Of a stretch of DNA of 64,000 nt, positions 50,245 through 58,632 are shown in pieces. The notes under the pieces were generated by a model. The model made no database searches and had not been told where the DNA came from. It saw only the letters and a list, made by a program, of their open reading frames with translations. This DNA comes from Seohaeicola sp024304985 (lineage in GTDB: Bacteria; Pseudomonadota; Alphaproteobacteria; Rhodobacterales; Rhodobacteraceae): contig NZ_JARAMP010000004.1 in the NCBI RefSeq assembly GCF_028802875.1, positions 62,001 through 126,000 on the forward strand, read 5' to 3'. Within the stretch, counting starts at the first letter, position 1; each line of letters begins with the position of its first letter. A program made the position numbers and the translations under genes.

Positions 50245-51822
50245 ATGGCGAGAATTGCATTCATTCTTCTGTGCCACAAGGACCCCGAAGCGATCATCGC
50301 GCAGGCACAGCGTCTGACGGCTGTGGGCGACTTCATGGCCATCCATTTCGATGGGCGCGCCAGTGACGCCCATTATCGCAAGATACGGGATGCGCTGCGG
50401 AACAATCCCAATGTCACCTTCGCCAAGCGGCGGGTCAAATGCGGCTGGGGTGAATGGTCTTTGGTCAGGGCAACCTTGGCGGCTGTTCATGCGGCGGTGG
50501 ACGCTTTTCCCCGCGCCACGCATTTCTACATGCTGTCGGGTGACTGCATGGCCATCAAGTCGGCAGAATACGCCCATGCCTTCCTTGACTCCGCAGACAT
50601 GGACTACATCGAAAGCTTCGACTTCTTCGAAAGTGACTGGATCAAGACCGGGATGAAGGAAGACCGGCTGATCTACAGGCACTTCTTCAACGAACGGAAC
50701 AACAAGCGCCTGTTCTATGCTGCTTTCAACCTTCAGAAACGTCTCGGTCTGAAGCGAGATATCCCGCAGGACCTTCAGATCCAGATCGGCAGCCAATGGT
50801 GGTGCCTGCGCCGCCGCACGATCGAACAGATCCTCGATTTCACCCGCCGCCGTCCCGATGTGATGCGCTTCTTCAGCACCACATGGATCCCGGATGAGAC
50901 ATTCTTTCAGACCCTCGTCCGCCACCTGATCCCCGAGGCCGAGATCAACTGCCGCACCCTGACCTTCCTGATGTTCTCGGATTACGGGATGCCGGTGACA
51001 TTTTACAACGACCATTACGATTTGCTGCTCAGCCAGGATTTCCTTTTCGCGCGCAAGATTAGCCCCGGCGCCACGACGCTCAAGGCGCGGTTGGGCGATC
51101 TCTATGCCGCCGAAGGGGTGCGCTTCCAGATCTCGAACGAGGGGCGCAGTCTTTACAAGTTCCTTGCCGGGCGGGGCCGGATCGGTCGCCGCTTCGCGTC
51201 CCGCTTCTGGGAGACGGAAAGCACGCTGGGCAGAGAGCGTGAATTGCTGATTCTGGTCTGCAAGAAATGGCACGTGGCCAAACGCCTGCTCTACCGTATC
51301 CGTCAGGTCACGAACGTGCCGGTGATCGAGTATCTTTTCAACGAGGAGAGCACCTATCTGCCTGATCTGGGCGGCATCCAGTCCAGTCTTGGCAAGCGCA
51401 CGCGGCATCGCCGCGCGCTGATGCGGATGCTGTTCGACTATTACGAAACGGATCGGTTGATCGTGTGCATGGACCCCGGCAATCTGGACCTCTTGCAGGA
51501 TTTTTGCGGTGACCGCTCGACCACACGTCTGCTCGAGGTCGAATGCCAGTTCTCGGACGACTACCTGATCGGTCATGCGAAACGCGTGGGTCTGGCGGGA
51601 GAGCAGACCCCGCCCGATACGCTGGCGCGGCTGCTGCCCACGATCCGCAACGACATGACCTTCGAAAGCGACCGGATCCGCGATCAGAACTTTGAACATC
51701 ACCACCGCATCCGTGAGATCGACCCGGTCGAAGAGAACACGCGGAAACTGTCGCAGTTTCTTGCCATTTCCCACGACAAGGCGCATGAAATCGCAGCAAC
51801 CGACTATCTTTTTGCCGACTGA
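50245..51822 (+). CDS. GT14-type beta-1,6-N-acetylglucosaminyltransferase with DUF5928-like C-terminus
   Basis: 525 residues. N-terminal half (about 1-285) is a core-2/I-branching GT14-like domain: RIAFILLCHKDPEAI, then WGEWSLVRATLAAVHAA, THFYMLSGDCMAIKS, QIGSQWWCLRRRTI and WIPDETFFQTLVRHL, all typical of branch GlcNAc transferases. The C-terminal 240 residues form a separate domain like DUF5928, of unknown role, found in Rhodobacterales. Divergent neighbour is the sulfotransferase, and both may build a branched, sulfated exopolysaccharide or capsule. No exporter or polymerase gene is near. The HIT gene starts 8 bases after its stop. Confidence 0.82.
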   Translation: MARIAFILLCHKDPEAIIAQAQRLTAVGDFMAIHFDGRASDAHYRKIRDALRNNPNVTFAKRRVKCGWGEWSLVRATLAAVHAAVDAFPRATHFYMLSGDCMAIKSAEYAHAFLDSADMDYIESFDFFESDWIKTGMKEDRLIYRHFFNERNNKRLFYAAFNLQKRLGLKRDIPQDLQIQIGSQWWCLRRRTIEQILDFTRRRPDVMRFFSTTWIPDETFFQTLVRHLIPEAEINCRTLTFLMFSDYGMPVTFYNDHYDLLLSQDFLFARKISPGATTLKARLGDLYAAEGVRFQISNEGRSLYKFLAGRGRIGRRFASRFWETESTLGRERELLILVCKKWHVAKRLLYRIRQVTNVPVIEYLFNEESTYLPDLGGIQSSLGKRTRHRRALMRMLFDYYETDRLIVCMDPGNLDLLQDFCGDRSTTRLLEVECQFSDDYLIGHAKRVGLAGEQTPPDTLARLLPTIRNDMTFESDRIRDQNFEHHHRIREIDPVEENTRKLSQFLAISHDKAHEIAATDYLFAD

Positions 51823-51830
51823 GGTGCCCG

Positions 51831-52214
51831 ATGGCCTATACTTATGACGACCAGAACGTGTTCGCAAAGATCCTGCGCGGGGAGATTCCAAGCCGCAAGG
51901 TTCTGGAGACCGAACACACGCTGGCCTTTCATGACATTTCCGAACAGGCACCCGTCCATGTGCTGGTGATCCCCAAGGGGCCTTACGTCACCTATGATCA
52001 CTTCGCGCAGGCCGCCTCGGATGCCGAGATCGTGGACTTCACCCGCGCCATCGGCGAGGTTTGCCGGATCATGGAGGTGCAGCCCGGAATGGGTGGCGGC
52101 GGTTTCCGCGCTATCTCGAACGCGGGTGCCGCGGGGGTGCAGGAAGTGCCGCATCTGCATGTGCATATCCTTGGCGGACGTGTGCTGGGCCGGATGCTAC
52201 CGCGCGCAGAATAG
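51831..52214 (+). CDS. HIT-family (histidine triad) nucleotide hydrolase
   Basis: 127 residues. The histidine triad reads HLHVHIL near residue 110, and FAKILRGEIPSRKVLETEHTLAFHDI is the typical N-terminal half. Hydrolyses nucleoside phosphoramidates or dinucleoside polyphosphates. It starts 8 bases after the GT14-type gene and may be in the same transcript. Copy 5 of the intergenic motif follows. Confidence 0.9.
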   Translation: MAYTYDDQNVFAKILRGEIPSRKVLETEHTLAFHDISEQAPVHVLVIPKGPYVTYDHFAQAASDAEIVDFTRAIGEVCRIMEVQPGMGGGGFRAISNAGAAGVQEVPHLHVHILGGRVLGRMLPRAE

Positions 52215-52233
52215 GCGCCGCGCCCTGTTTCTT

Positions 52234-52249
52234 CTTGCCTAAAATATCC
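52234..52249 (+). repeat. Dispersed intergenic motif CTTGCYNNAAATAYYC, copy 5
   Basis: CTTGCCTAAAATATCC, 19 bases after the HIT stop, followed by CCGCGCGGAGCGC. Confidence 0.6.
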
Positions 52250-52295
52250 CCGCGCGGAGCGCATCCGACAGGTGTCGCAGGCGCGCGGGATGGGA

Positions 52296-53228
52296 TCAGG
52301 CAGAGCGGGTCAGGTTCAGGAATACATCCTGCAGGTCGGCCTGTTCTGTCTTGACGTCGCGGATGGACACACCCGCATCATGCACCGCTTCCAAGACCTG
52401 CTCGGCCGAGGTTTGGCTGGTGTGATAGCTGATGGCCAGCGATCCGTCGGGACGCCGTGTCACGTCCAACCCCGGGCCGGCAGGCAAGGTCTGGGCCGGG
52501 CTGGCGGGGTGGATCACCATGGTCTTGCGGTCCATCTGGCCCAGAAGGTTAGCTGTACTGTCGCGGGCGACGACCTGTCCCTGATTGATGATGGCGATCT
52601 GGTCGCACATTTCCTCGGCCTCTTCGAGGTAATGGGTCGTCAGGATGATGGTCATGCCCTGTTCGCGGTTCAGCCTGCGGATATTGGTCCACAGCATCTG
52701 GCGCAATTCGATGTCCACGCCTGCTGTGGGTTCGTCCAGCACAAGGATTTGCGGGTGATGCACCAGCGCCTTGCCCAGCAGAAGCCGCCGCCGCATCCCG
52801 CCTGACAGGGTGCGGGCATAGGCATCGGCCTTGTCCTCAAGCCCGATCAGGGCCAGAATTTCGTCGCTGCGCCTTTGGGATTTTGGCACGCCGTAAAGAC
52901 CCGCCTGCACTTCCAGCGCGGCGCGCGGCGTGAAGAACGGGTCAAGGTTCAGCTCTTGCGGCATCACGCCGATCGCGGCGCGCGACTGGCGCGGGTTCAC
53001 ATCCTGATCAAAGCCCCAGATCCGCACCTGTCCTGCGGTCTTGACCACCAGCCCTGCAAGGATGTTGATCAGCGTGGACTTGCCCGCCCCGTTCGGCCCC
53101 AGCAGGCCGAAGACCGACCCGGTAGGAATATCAAGGTCAACGCCCCGCAGCGCCTGTTTTTCCGGTTGGCCCTTGGCCCCGCCATAGGTTTTCACCAGCC
53201 CCCGGATTTCGATCGCATTGCCGCTCAT
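52296..53228 (-). CDS. ABC transporter ATP-binding protein (CcmA/YadG type)
   Basis: 310 residues. Walker A GPNGAGKST (about 44-52), Q-loop MPQELNLDPFF, signature LSGGMRRRLLLGKAL, Walker B ILVLDEPTAGVD and switch histidine LTTHYLEE are intact. The type is that of drug/ABC-2 exporters, but no permease gene is adjacent, so its partner must be elsewhere. The last 90 residues form a C-terminal domain typical of this subfamily. Confidence 0.85.
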   Translation of the reverse strand: MSGNAIEIRGLVKTYGGAKGQPEKQALRGVDLDIPTGSVFGLLGPNGAGKSTLINILAGLVVKTAGQVRIWGFDQDVNPRQSRAAIGVMPQELNLDPFFTPRAALEVQAGLYGVPKSQRRSDEILALIGLEDKADAYARTLSGGMRRRLLLGKALVHHPQILVLDEPTAGVDIELRQMLWTNIRRLNREQGMTIILTTHYLEEAEEMCDQIAIINQGQVVARDSTANLLGQMDRKTMVIHPASPAQTLPAGPGLDVTRRPDGSLAISYHTSQTSAEQVLEAVHDAGVSIRDVKTEQADLQDVFLNLTRSA

Positions 53229-53303
53229 GGTCTACTTGCCCCTGCTCGTCTCATCGCTCATAACGGACCTAATCCAATTGACCGCGAAAGGGAATGTCCC
53301 GAG

Positions 53304-53483
53304 ATGACGATCGAGGCGCCAGAGACAAAGCTTGTCGATACCTACCGCGTGGCCTGTGACGGGGGCGAAGGTGCCCTGGGCCATCCGCGTGTCTGGCTAC
53401 AGATACCGCACGAACATGGATGGGTGGAATGTCCCTATTGCGATTGCAAATTCGTGCACCGCGATTTCGAGGGCAAGGTCTGA
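53304..53483 (+). CDS. Small zinc-finger (zf-CHCC) protein
   Basis: 59 residues. The zf-CHCC motif is visible as C23, H (in PHEHGW) and the pair C46-x-x-C49 in VECPYCDCKFV; the family includes the mitochondrial complex I subunit NDUFS6 and bacterial relatives of about this size. Role in this bacterium unknown. ATG 53304; it is preceded by the divergent ABC ATPase gene and followed by polA, with motif copy 6 in between. Confidence 0.8.
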   Translation: MTIEAPETKLVDTYRVACDGGEGALGHPRVWLQIPHEHGWVECPYCDCKFVHRDFEGKV

Positions 53484-53527
53484 TCGCTGGCCAGTGTTCT
53501 GCTTGAACGGGCAGATGCCTCCGGCGG

Positions 53528-53568
53528 GGATATTTTGAGCAAGAAGACGCAGCGGGCCCAAGGCCCGC
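53528..53568 (-). repeat. Dispersed motif CTTGCYNNAAATAYYC, copy 6, with hairpin
   Basis: Minus strand CTTGCTCAAAATATCC at 53528-53543, the only copy in reverse orientation. Next to it GCGGGCC-CAA-GGCCCGC (53552-53568) is a perfect 7-bp hairpin. It lies between the zf-CHCC stop and the polA start. Confidence 0.6.
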
Positions 53569-53581
53569 GAAAGGGGCGCGC

Positions 53582-56398
53582 ATGACATTCGGCAAGGGTT
53601 GCCACCTGCATCTGATCGACGGCTCGGCCTTCATCTTTCGCGCCTATCACGCGCTGCCGCCGCTGACGCGGAAGTCCGATGGCTTGCCGATTGGCGCTGT
53701 GTCGGGCTTTTGCAACATGTTGCAGCGCTATGTGGAAAACAACAGCGGCGCGGATGCGGCGACCCATGTGGCCGTGATCTTCGACAAGGGCAGCCATACG
53801 TTCCGCAACGACATGTATGACCTCTACAAGGCCAACCGCGAGGCCATGCCCGAGGACCTGCGCCCCCAGATCCCTTTGACGCGCGCCGCGACCGAGGCGT
53901 TCAACATCGCCTGCAAGGAGTTGGAGGGGTTCGAGGCTGATGACATCATCGCGACCCTGGCCTGTCAGGCCCGTGAGGCCGGGGGCCGCGTGACCATCGT
54001 CAGTTCGGACAAGGACCTGATGCAGCTGGTGGGTGACGGGGTCGAGATGCTGGACCCCATGAAGAACCGCCGCATCGACCGCGAGGGTGTGATCGAGAAA
54101 TTCGGCGTCGGCCCCGAACATGTGGTCGATGTGCAGGCGCTGGCAGGCGACAGCGTGGACAACGTCCCCGGCGCCCCCGGTATCGGCATCAAGACGGCGG
54201 CGCTGCTGATCAACGAGTTCGGCTCGCTTGAGGCGCTTCTTGATCGTGCGGAAGAGATCAAGCAACCCAAGCGGCGGGAGGTGTTGCAGCAGCACCGCGC
54301 ACAGATCGAACTGTCCAAGCGGTTGGTGCAGCTTGACTGCGACATGGTGCTGGATTTCACGTTGGATGATCTGGAAATTCGTGATCCTGATCCGGACAAG
54401 CTGTTGGCCTTTCTGGCGGAGATGGAGTTCCGCACCCTGACCAAGCGGATCTCGGATGCGCTGGGCGTCAAGGCACCCGTGATCAAGGACACCGACCCTG
54501 CCGGGGCGGCACCTTTGAGCGACAGCCCGGACAACGGCACCGCCCCCGCCGAGGTGCCCTTTCCCAAGACCTATGAACGCGTGGCGGATATGGCCGCCCT
54601 TGAGCGCTGGATCACTCTGATCCGTGACCGGGGCCATGTGGCCGTGGATACTGAAACTACCAGCCTTGACGAGATGCGCGCCGAACTGGTTGGGATTTCC
54701 CTGTGCGTCGAGGCGGGCAGCGCATGCTATATCCCGCTGGGTCACAAGGCGGGGGCGGCGGATGATCTGTTCGGATCAGACGCGCTTGCCGAGGGGCAAT
54801 TGCCCATGTCGGATGTTCTGGCCGCGCTGAAGCCTGTGCTTGAGGACGACAGCATCCTCAAGATCGGGCAGAACATGAAGTATGACGCCAAGATCTTTGC
54901 CCGCCATGCAATTACGGTGGCGCCCATCGATGATACGATGCTGATGTCCTATGCCCTGAATGCCGGACTGCACGGGCATGGGATGGACACGCTGTCCGAG
55001 CGGTATCTGGAGCATGAACCGATTGCCATCAAGACGCTTCTGGGTGGCGGCAAATCCGCGATCACCTTTGACCGCGTGCCGATTGACGAAGCGGTAACCT
55101 ACGCCGCCGAAGATGCGGACATTACCCTGCGCCTGTGGCAGTTGTTCCGCCCTCAACTGCACCGCGCGCGGGTCACGACCGTTTATGAAACCCTTGAGCG
55201 CCCGTTGGTGCCCGTATTGGCGCGGATGGAGATGGCAGGCGTCAAGGTGGACCGCGACACCCTCAGCCGCATGTCCAATGCTTTCGCGCAGAAGATGGCG
55301 GGGCTGGAGGCCGAGATTCACGAACTGGCCGGTGAGACGTTCAATGTCGGCTCCCCCAAGCAATTGGGCGAGATCCTGTTCGACAAGATGGGGTTGGAGG
55401 GCGGCAAGAAGGGCAAGACCGGCGCTTATGCCACGGGTGCCGATGTGCTGGAGGATCTGGCGACAATGCACGATCTGCCCGGTCGCGTGCTGGACTGGCG
55501 GCAGTTGAGCAAGCTGAAATCCACCTATACGGATGCATTGCAGGATCACATCAACCCAGAAACGGGGCGGGTGCATACGTCCTATATGCAGACGGGGGCG
55601 AATACGGGGCGACTGTCCTCGACCGATCCCAACCTGCAGAACATCCCCGTGCGCAGCGAGGAAGGCCGCCGCATTCGCGAGGCTTTTGTGGCCCCTGAAG
55701 GCCGGGTGCTGGTGAGCCTCGATTACAGCCAGATCGAGCTGCGGATTCTGGCCCATATCGCCGGGATCGACGCGCTGAAACAGGCCTTCCGTGAGGGGCA
55801 GGACATTCACGCCATGACCGCCTCCGAGATGTTCGACGTGCCGATGGACCAGATGACGTCCGATATCCGCCGCCGCGCAAAAGCGATCAACTTCGGCGTG
55901 ATCTATGGGATTTCCGGCTTTGGTCTGGCGCGCAACCTGCGCATTCCGCGGGCCGAGGCGCAGGGTTTCATCGACCGTTATTTCGAGCGTTTTCCCGGTA
56001 TCCGCACCTATATGGACGAAACCAAGGCCTTTGCGCGCGACCATGGCTATGTCCAGACGCTGTTCGGGCGCAAGATCCACACGCCAGACATCAATGCCAA
56101 GGGACCGACCGCAGGCTTTGCCCAGCGCGCAGCGATCAACGCGCCCATTCAGGGCACAGCCGCTGATATCATCCGCCGCGCGATGATCCGCATGCCCGCC
56201 GCGATCAAGGGCCAGCCCGCCACGATGCTGTTGCAGGTGCATGACGAATTGATCTTCGAAGTGGATGAAAACGCCGCCGACCGGTTGATCGACACCGCGC
56301 GAGAGGTGATGCAAACCGCCTGCGAGCCGGTGTTGAAACTGGATGTGCCGCTGATCGTGGATGGTGGCAAAGGGCACAACTGGGCCGAGGCGCATTGA
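53582..56398 (+). CDS. polA: DNA polymerase I
   Basis: 938 residues. Three domains in order: 5' nuclease (about 1-270, LIDGSAFIFRAYHALP, FEADDIIATLA, SSDKDLMQLV, GDSVDNVPGAPGIGIKTA), 3'-5' proofreading exonuclease (about 335-520) with an intact AVDTETTSLDE so D355 and E357 align with the E. coli catalytic pair, and the polymerase (about 530-938) with motif A VSLDYSQIELRILAH near 712 and motif C LLQVHDELIFEV near 883. Fills gaps in repair and removes primers. GTG is not needed: ATG 53582 is clear. Confidence 0.96.
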   Translation: MTFGKGCHLHLIDGSAFIFRAYHALPPLTRKSDGLPIGAVSGFCNMLQRYVENNSGADAATHVAVIFDKGSHTFRNDMYDLYKANREAMPEDLRPQIPLTRAATEAFNIACKELEGFEADDIIATLACQAREAGGRVTIVSSDKDLMQLVGDGVEMLDPMKNRRIDREGVIEKFGVGPEHVVDVQALAGDSVDNVPGAPGIGIKTAALLINEFGSLEALLDRAEEIKQPKRREVLQQHRAQIELSKRLVQLDCDMVLDFTLDDLEIRDPDPDKLLAFLAEMEFRTLTKRISDALGVKAPVIKDTDPAGAAPLSDSPDNGTAPAEVPFPKTYERVADMAALERWITLIRDRGHVAVDTETTSLDEMRAELVGISLCVEAGSACYIPLGHKAGAADDLFGSDALAEGQLPMSDVLAALKPVLEDDSILKIGQNMKYDAKIFARHAITVAPIDDTMLMSYALNAGLHGHGMDTLSERYLEHEPIAIKTLLGGGKSAITFDRVPIDEAVTYAAEDADITLRLWQLFRPQLHRARVTTVYETLERPLVPVLARMEMAGVKVDRDTLSRMSNAFAQKMAGLEAEIHELAGETFNVGSPKQLGEILFDKMGLEGGKKGKTGAYATGADVLEDLATMHDLPGRVLDWRQLSKLKSTYTDALQDHINPETGRVHTSYMQTGANTGRLSSTDPNLQNIPVRSEEGRRIREAFVAPEGRVLVSLDYSQIELRILAHIAGIDALKQAFREGQDIHAMTASEMFDVPMDQMTSDIRRRAKAINFGVIYGISGFGLARNLRIPRAEAQGFIDRYFERFPGIRTYMDETKAFARDHGYVQTLFGRKIHTPDINAKGPTAGFAQRAAINAPIQGTAADIIRRAMIRMPAAIKGQPATMLLQVHDELIFEVDENAADRLIDTAREVMQTACEPVLKLDVPLIVDGGKGHNWAEAH

Positions 56399-56420
56399 CC
56401 ACGGCACAAGGGACAGACAG

Positions 56421-57317
56421 ATGACAGACAGCGCAGCACAAGCATCAGACCAGCACCTTGCTGACAGCCTGACCCGCGTTCTGACCGTGGAGCGGATCGA
56501 GGAGGATTTCTATCGCGGCATCGCCACACCGCAGGGGCGCGGGCGCAGCTTTGGTGGGCAGGTGATCGGGCAGGCGCTGATGGCGGCGACGATGACGGTT
56601 GATCCTTCACGACCCAACCATTCTCTGCATGGCTATTTCATGCGTCCCGGTGACGCGACGCAGCCCGTGCTCTACCGGGTTGAGCGGGACCGTGATGGAG
56701 GTAGTTTCGCCACCCGCCGCGTCGTGGCGATCCAGCATGGGAAGCCGATCCTGAATCTTGCCGCCTCGTTTCACGTACCTGAGCCGGGGCTGACGCATCA
56801 GGACAGTATGCCCGATGTGCCCGCCCCCGAGGATCTGGAAACCGAAGAAGCGATGGCCGCCCGCATGGGTGATGCCCTGCCCGAGGCCTTTCGCAACTGG
56901 CTGAAAACGCCACGCCCGGTCGAGATGCGCTCGGTCACGCCGCGCCCTCCGTTTGACCGGACACCCCGGCCACCGGTGCAGGATATCTGGATCAGGGTCC
57001 GGGGCCGCATGTCCGACGATCCCGCTATGCATCGGGCGGCACTGGCCTTTGCCTCGGATATGGGGTTGCTGGGCACCTCGATGATGCCGCATGGCAAGAC
57101 CTTTACGGATTTGGATATGCAGTTCGCCAGCCTTGATCACGCGTTGTGGGTACATGACGAGTTCCGCGTGGATGACTGGCTGCTTTATACGATGGACAGC
57201 CCTTGGGCAGGTGGCGCACGCGGCTTCAATCGGGGCCGCGTTTTCACCCGCGACGGGCGGCTGGTGGCCAATGTCGCGCAAGAGGGGCTTGTCCGGCAGG
57301 TGACGCCGCGCGGCTGA
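56421..57317 (+). CDS. tesB: Acyl-CoA thioesterase II
   Basis: 298 residues with two hot-dog domains. N-terminal IEEDFYRGIATPQGRGRSFGGQVIGQALMAA and C-terminal SLDHALWVHDEFRVDDWLLYTMDSPWAGGARGFNRGRVF carry the Asp/Gln/Ser-type TesB motifs. Hydrolyses medium- and long-chain acyl-CoA to free acid and CoA. ATG 56421 after AAGGGAC; it follows polA by 22 bases and may be cotranscribed. Confidence 0.9.
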   Translation: MTDSAAQASDQHLADSLTRVLTVERIEEDFYRGIATPQGRGRSFGGQVIGQALMAATMTVDPSRPNHSLHGYFMRPGDATQPVLYRVERDRDGGSFATRRVVAIQHGKPILNLAASFHVPEPGLTHQDSMPDVPAPEDLETEEAMAARMGDALPEAFRNWLKTPRPVEMRSVTPRPPFDRTPRPPVQDIWIRVRGRMSDDPAMHRAALAFASDMGLLGTSMMPHGKTFTDLDMQFASLDHALWVHDEFRVDDWLLYTMDSPWAGGARGFNRGRVFTRDGRLVANVAQEGLVRQVTPRG

Positions 57318-57369
57318 CGGCCCTCTGATTCATCGTTTCACAATTACTCTATCCAGCACGCGACGCGCC

Positions 57370-57774
57370 TCAGGCTGGCAGGCGGTTCGATACTTCGATC
57401 AGGTTGCCATCGGGGTCACGCAGGTAGATCGACAGGATCGGCCCTTCTGCCCCTGTGCGGCGAACGGGGCCTTCTTCGACAGTGATAGCTTGTGCCGCAA
57501 GATGCGCTTGCCAGGCATCCAATGGCGTCTCGCTTAGAAAGCAGAGATCGGCTGATCCCGCCTGCACATGGCCGGCATGGGGACGAAACTCGGCGCCGGC
57601 TTGATGCAGGTTGATCTTCTGCGCCCCGAAGCGCAGCGCCATACGGGGTGCGCCGCCCGCGGGGGTAAAGCTTTCGCTCCGCATTCCCAGCACGCGGGTG
57701 TAGAAATCGACCGTCGCGCCGATATCGGCGACCGTCAGAACCAGATGGTCCAGTGCTGTGACTCTGGGTGTCAT
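57370..57774 (-). CDS. VOC-family protein (glyoxalase-like)
   Basis: 134 residues from ATG 57774. VTALDHLVLTVADIGATVDFYTRVLGM at the start and YLRDPDGNLIEVSNRL near the end form the usual pair of metal-site strands (H near residue 10, E near 125). Substrate unknown. Divergent from the hot-dog dehydratase gene at 57817 across 42 bases, which leaves little room for two promoters. Second VOC gene of the window (the other is at 454-906), not obviously a close copy. Confidence 0.82.
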   Translation of the reverse strand: MTPRVTALDHLVLTVADIGATVDFYTRVLGMRSESFTPAGGAPRMALRFGAQKINLHQAGAEFRPHAGHVQAGSADLCFLSETPLDAWQAHLAAQAITVEEGPVRRTGAEGPILSIYLRDPDGNLIEVSNRLPA

Positions 57775-57816
57775 TTCGCGATTGTTCCCCGTGAAAGCCG
57801 CGCCTAATCTGCGCCC

Positions 57817-58629
57817 ATGCAACATGATACTACCCGCCCAGACAGTCAAACGATCACCGATCCAATGGACCCCGCGCGCGGGGCTGCCTTGCAGGTGGCG
57901 CTTGGGCTGACGCCCACGATCACGGTGGGACGCGCCTTGCCGCCCTTTTTCCATCAGCTTCATTTCTGGGACCCGCAGCCCCCGGCGCGGCTGGGCCGGG
58001 ACGGGCATCCGGCCACCGGGCTGGGGCTGATCCCCGATCTGGGTCTGCCGCGAAGGATGTGGGCGGGAGGGCGGCTGGAATTCCACGCGCCCCTGATCGC
58101 AGGCACCGCTGCGGTGAAGACCACGACAATCGACAGCGTGACCCGCAAGGATGGGCGCACGGGTCCGTTAGGCTTTGTCACCCTGCGGCACGAGATCGCG
58201 CAGGTTGGGCAGGCTTGCGTGACCGAATGGCAGGATCTGGTCTATCGTGAGGACCCTTCACCGGATGCCCCCGCACCTGTGGCCCCGCAGGCGCGGACGG
58301 ATGAGGAGATCTGCCGCACCGTGCATTTCGACAGCACGCTGTTGTTTCGATATTCCGCCCTGACCTTCAACGGGCACCGCATCCATTACGATCTGGATTA
58401 CGCCCGCGATGTCGAAGGCTATGCAGGCTTGGTGACTCACGGTCCGCTGCTGGCGCAGCATCTGATGCTGCTGGCCGAGGAACGTTTGGGCACCCTGCGC
58501 CAGTTCAGCTTTCGTGCGACGGCACCGCTGATGCATTTTGAAGCGGCTGATCTGTGCTGGTGCGATGACGGGACGATGTGGGTGCGCGGGCCGGACGGAC
58601 GACAGTGCATGCAGGCACAAGCCGCCTGA
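57817..58629 (+). CDS. Hot-dog fold acyl dehydratase (HTD2/MaoC-like)
   Basis: 270 residues. FAS1-like N-terminal half and a C-terminal hydratase-like half; YDLDYARDVEGYAGLVTHGPLLAQHL supplies the MaoC-type aspartate and histidine that hydrate or dehydrate an acyl thioester. The closest described relatives are 3-hydroxyacyl-thioester dehydratase type 2 and mesaconyl-C4-CoA or itaconyl-CoA hydratases, so a short branched acyl-CoA substrate is plausible. Start 57817 ATG has no strong ribosome-binding site; a later ATG at 57865 is possible. It ends 3 bases before the oxidase gene on the other strand. Confidence 0.75.
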   Translation: MQHDTTRPDSQTITDPMDPARGAALQVALGLTPTITVGRALPPFFHQLHFWDPQPPARLGRDGHPATGLGLIPDLGLPRRMWAGGRLEFHAPLIAGTAAVKTTTIDSVTRKDGRTGPLGFVTLRHEIAQVGQACVTEWQDLVYREDPSPDAPAPVAPQARTDEEICRTVHFDSTLLFRYSALTFNGHRIHYDLDYARDVEGYAGLVTHGPLLAQHLMLLAEERLGTLRQFSFRATAPLMHFEAADLCWCDDGTMWVRGPDGRQCMQAQAA

Positions 58630-58632
58630 CGG

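Noticed and set aside
52296..53228. Idea that the ABC ATPase is cytochrome c maturation CcmA
   Set aside because: No ccmB, ccmC or other ccm genes are near and the protein has a longer C-terminal domain than CcmA; kept as a generic exporter ATPase.
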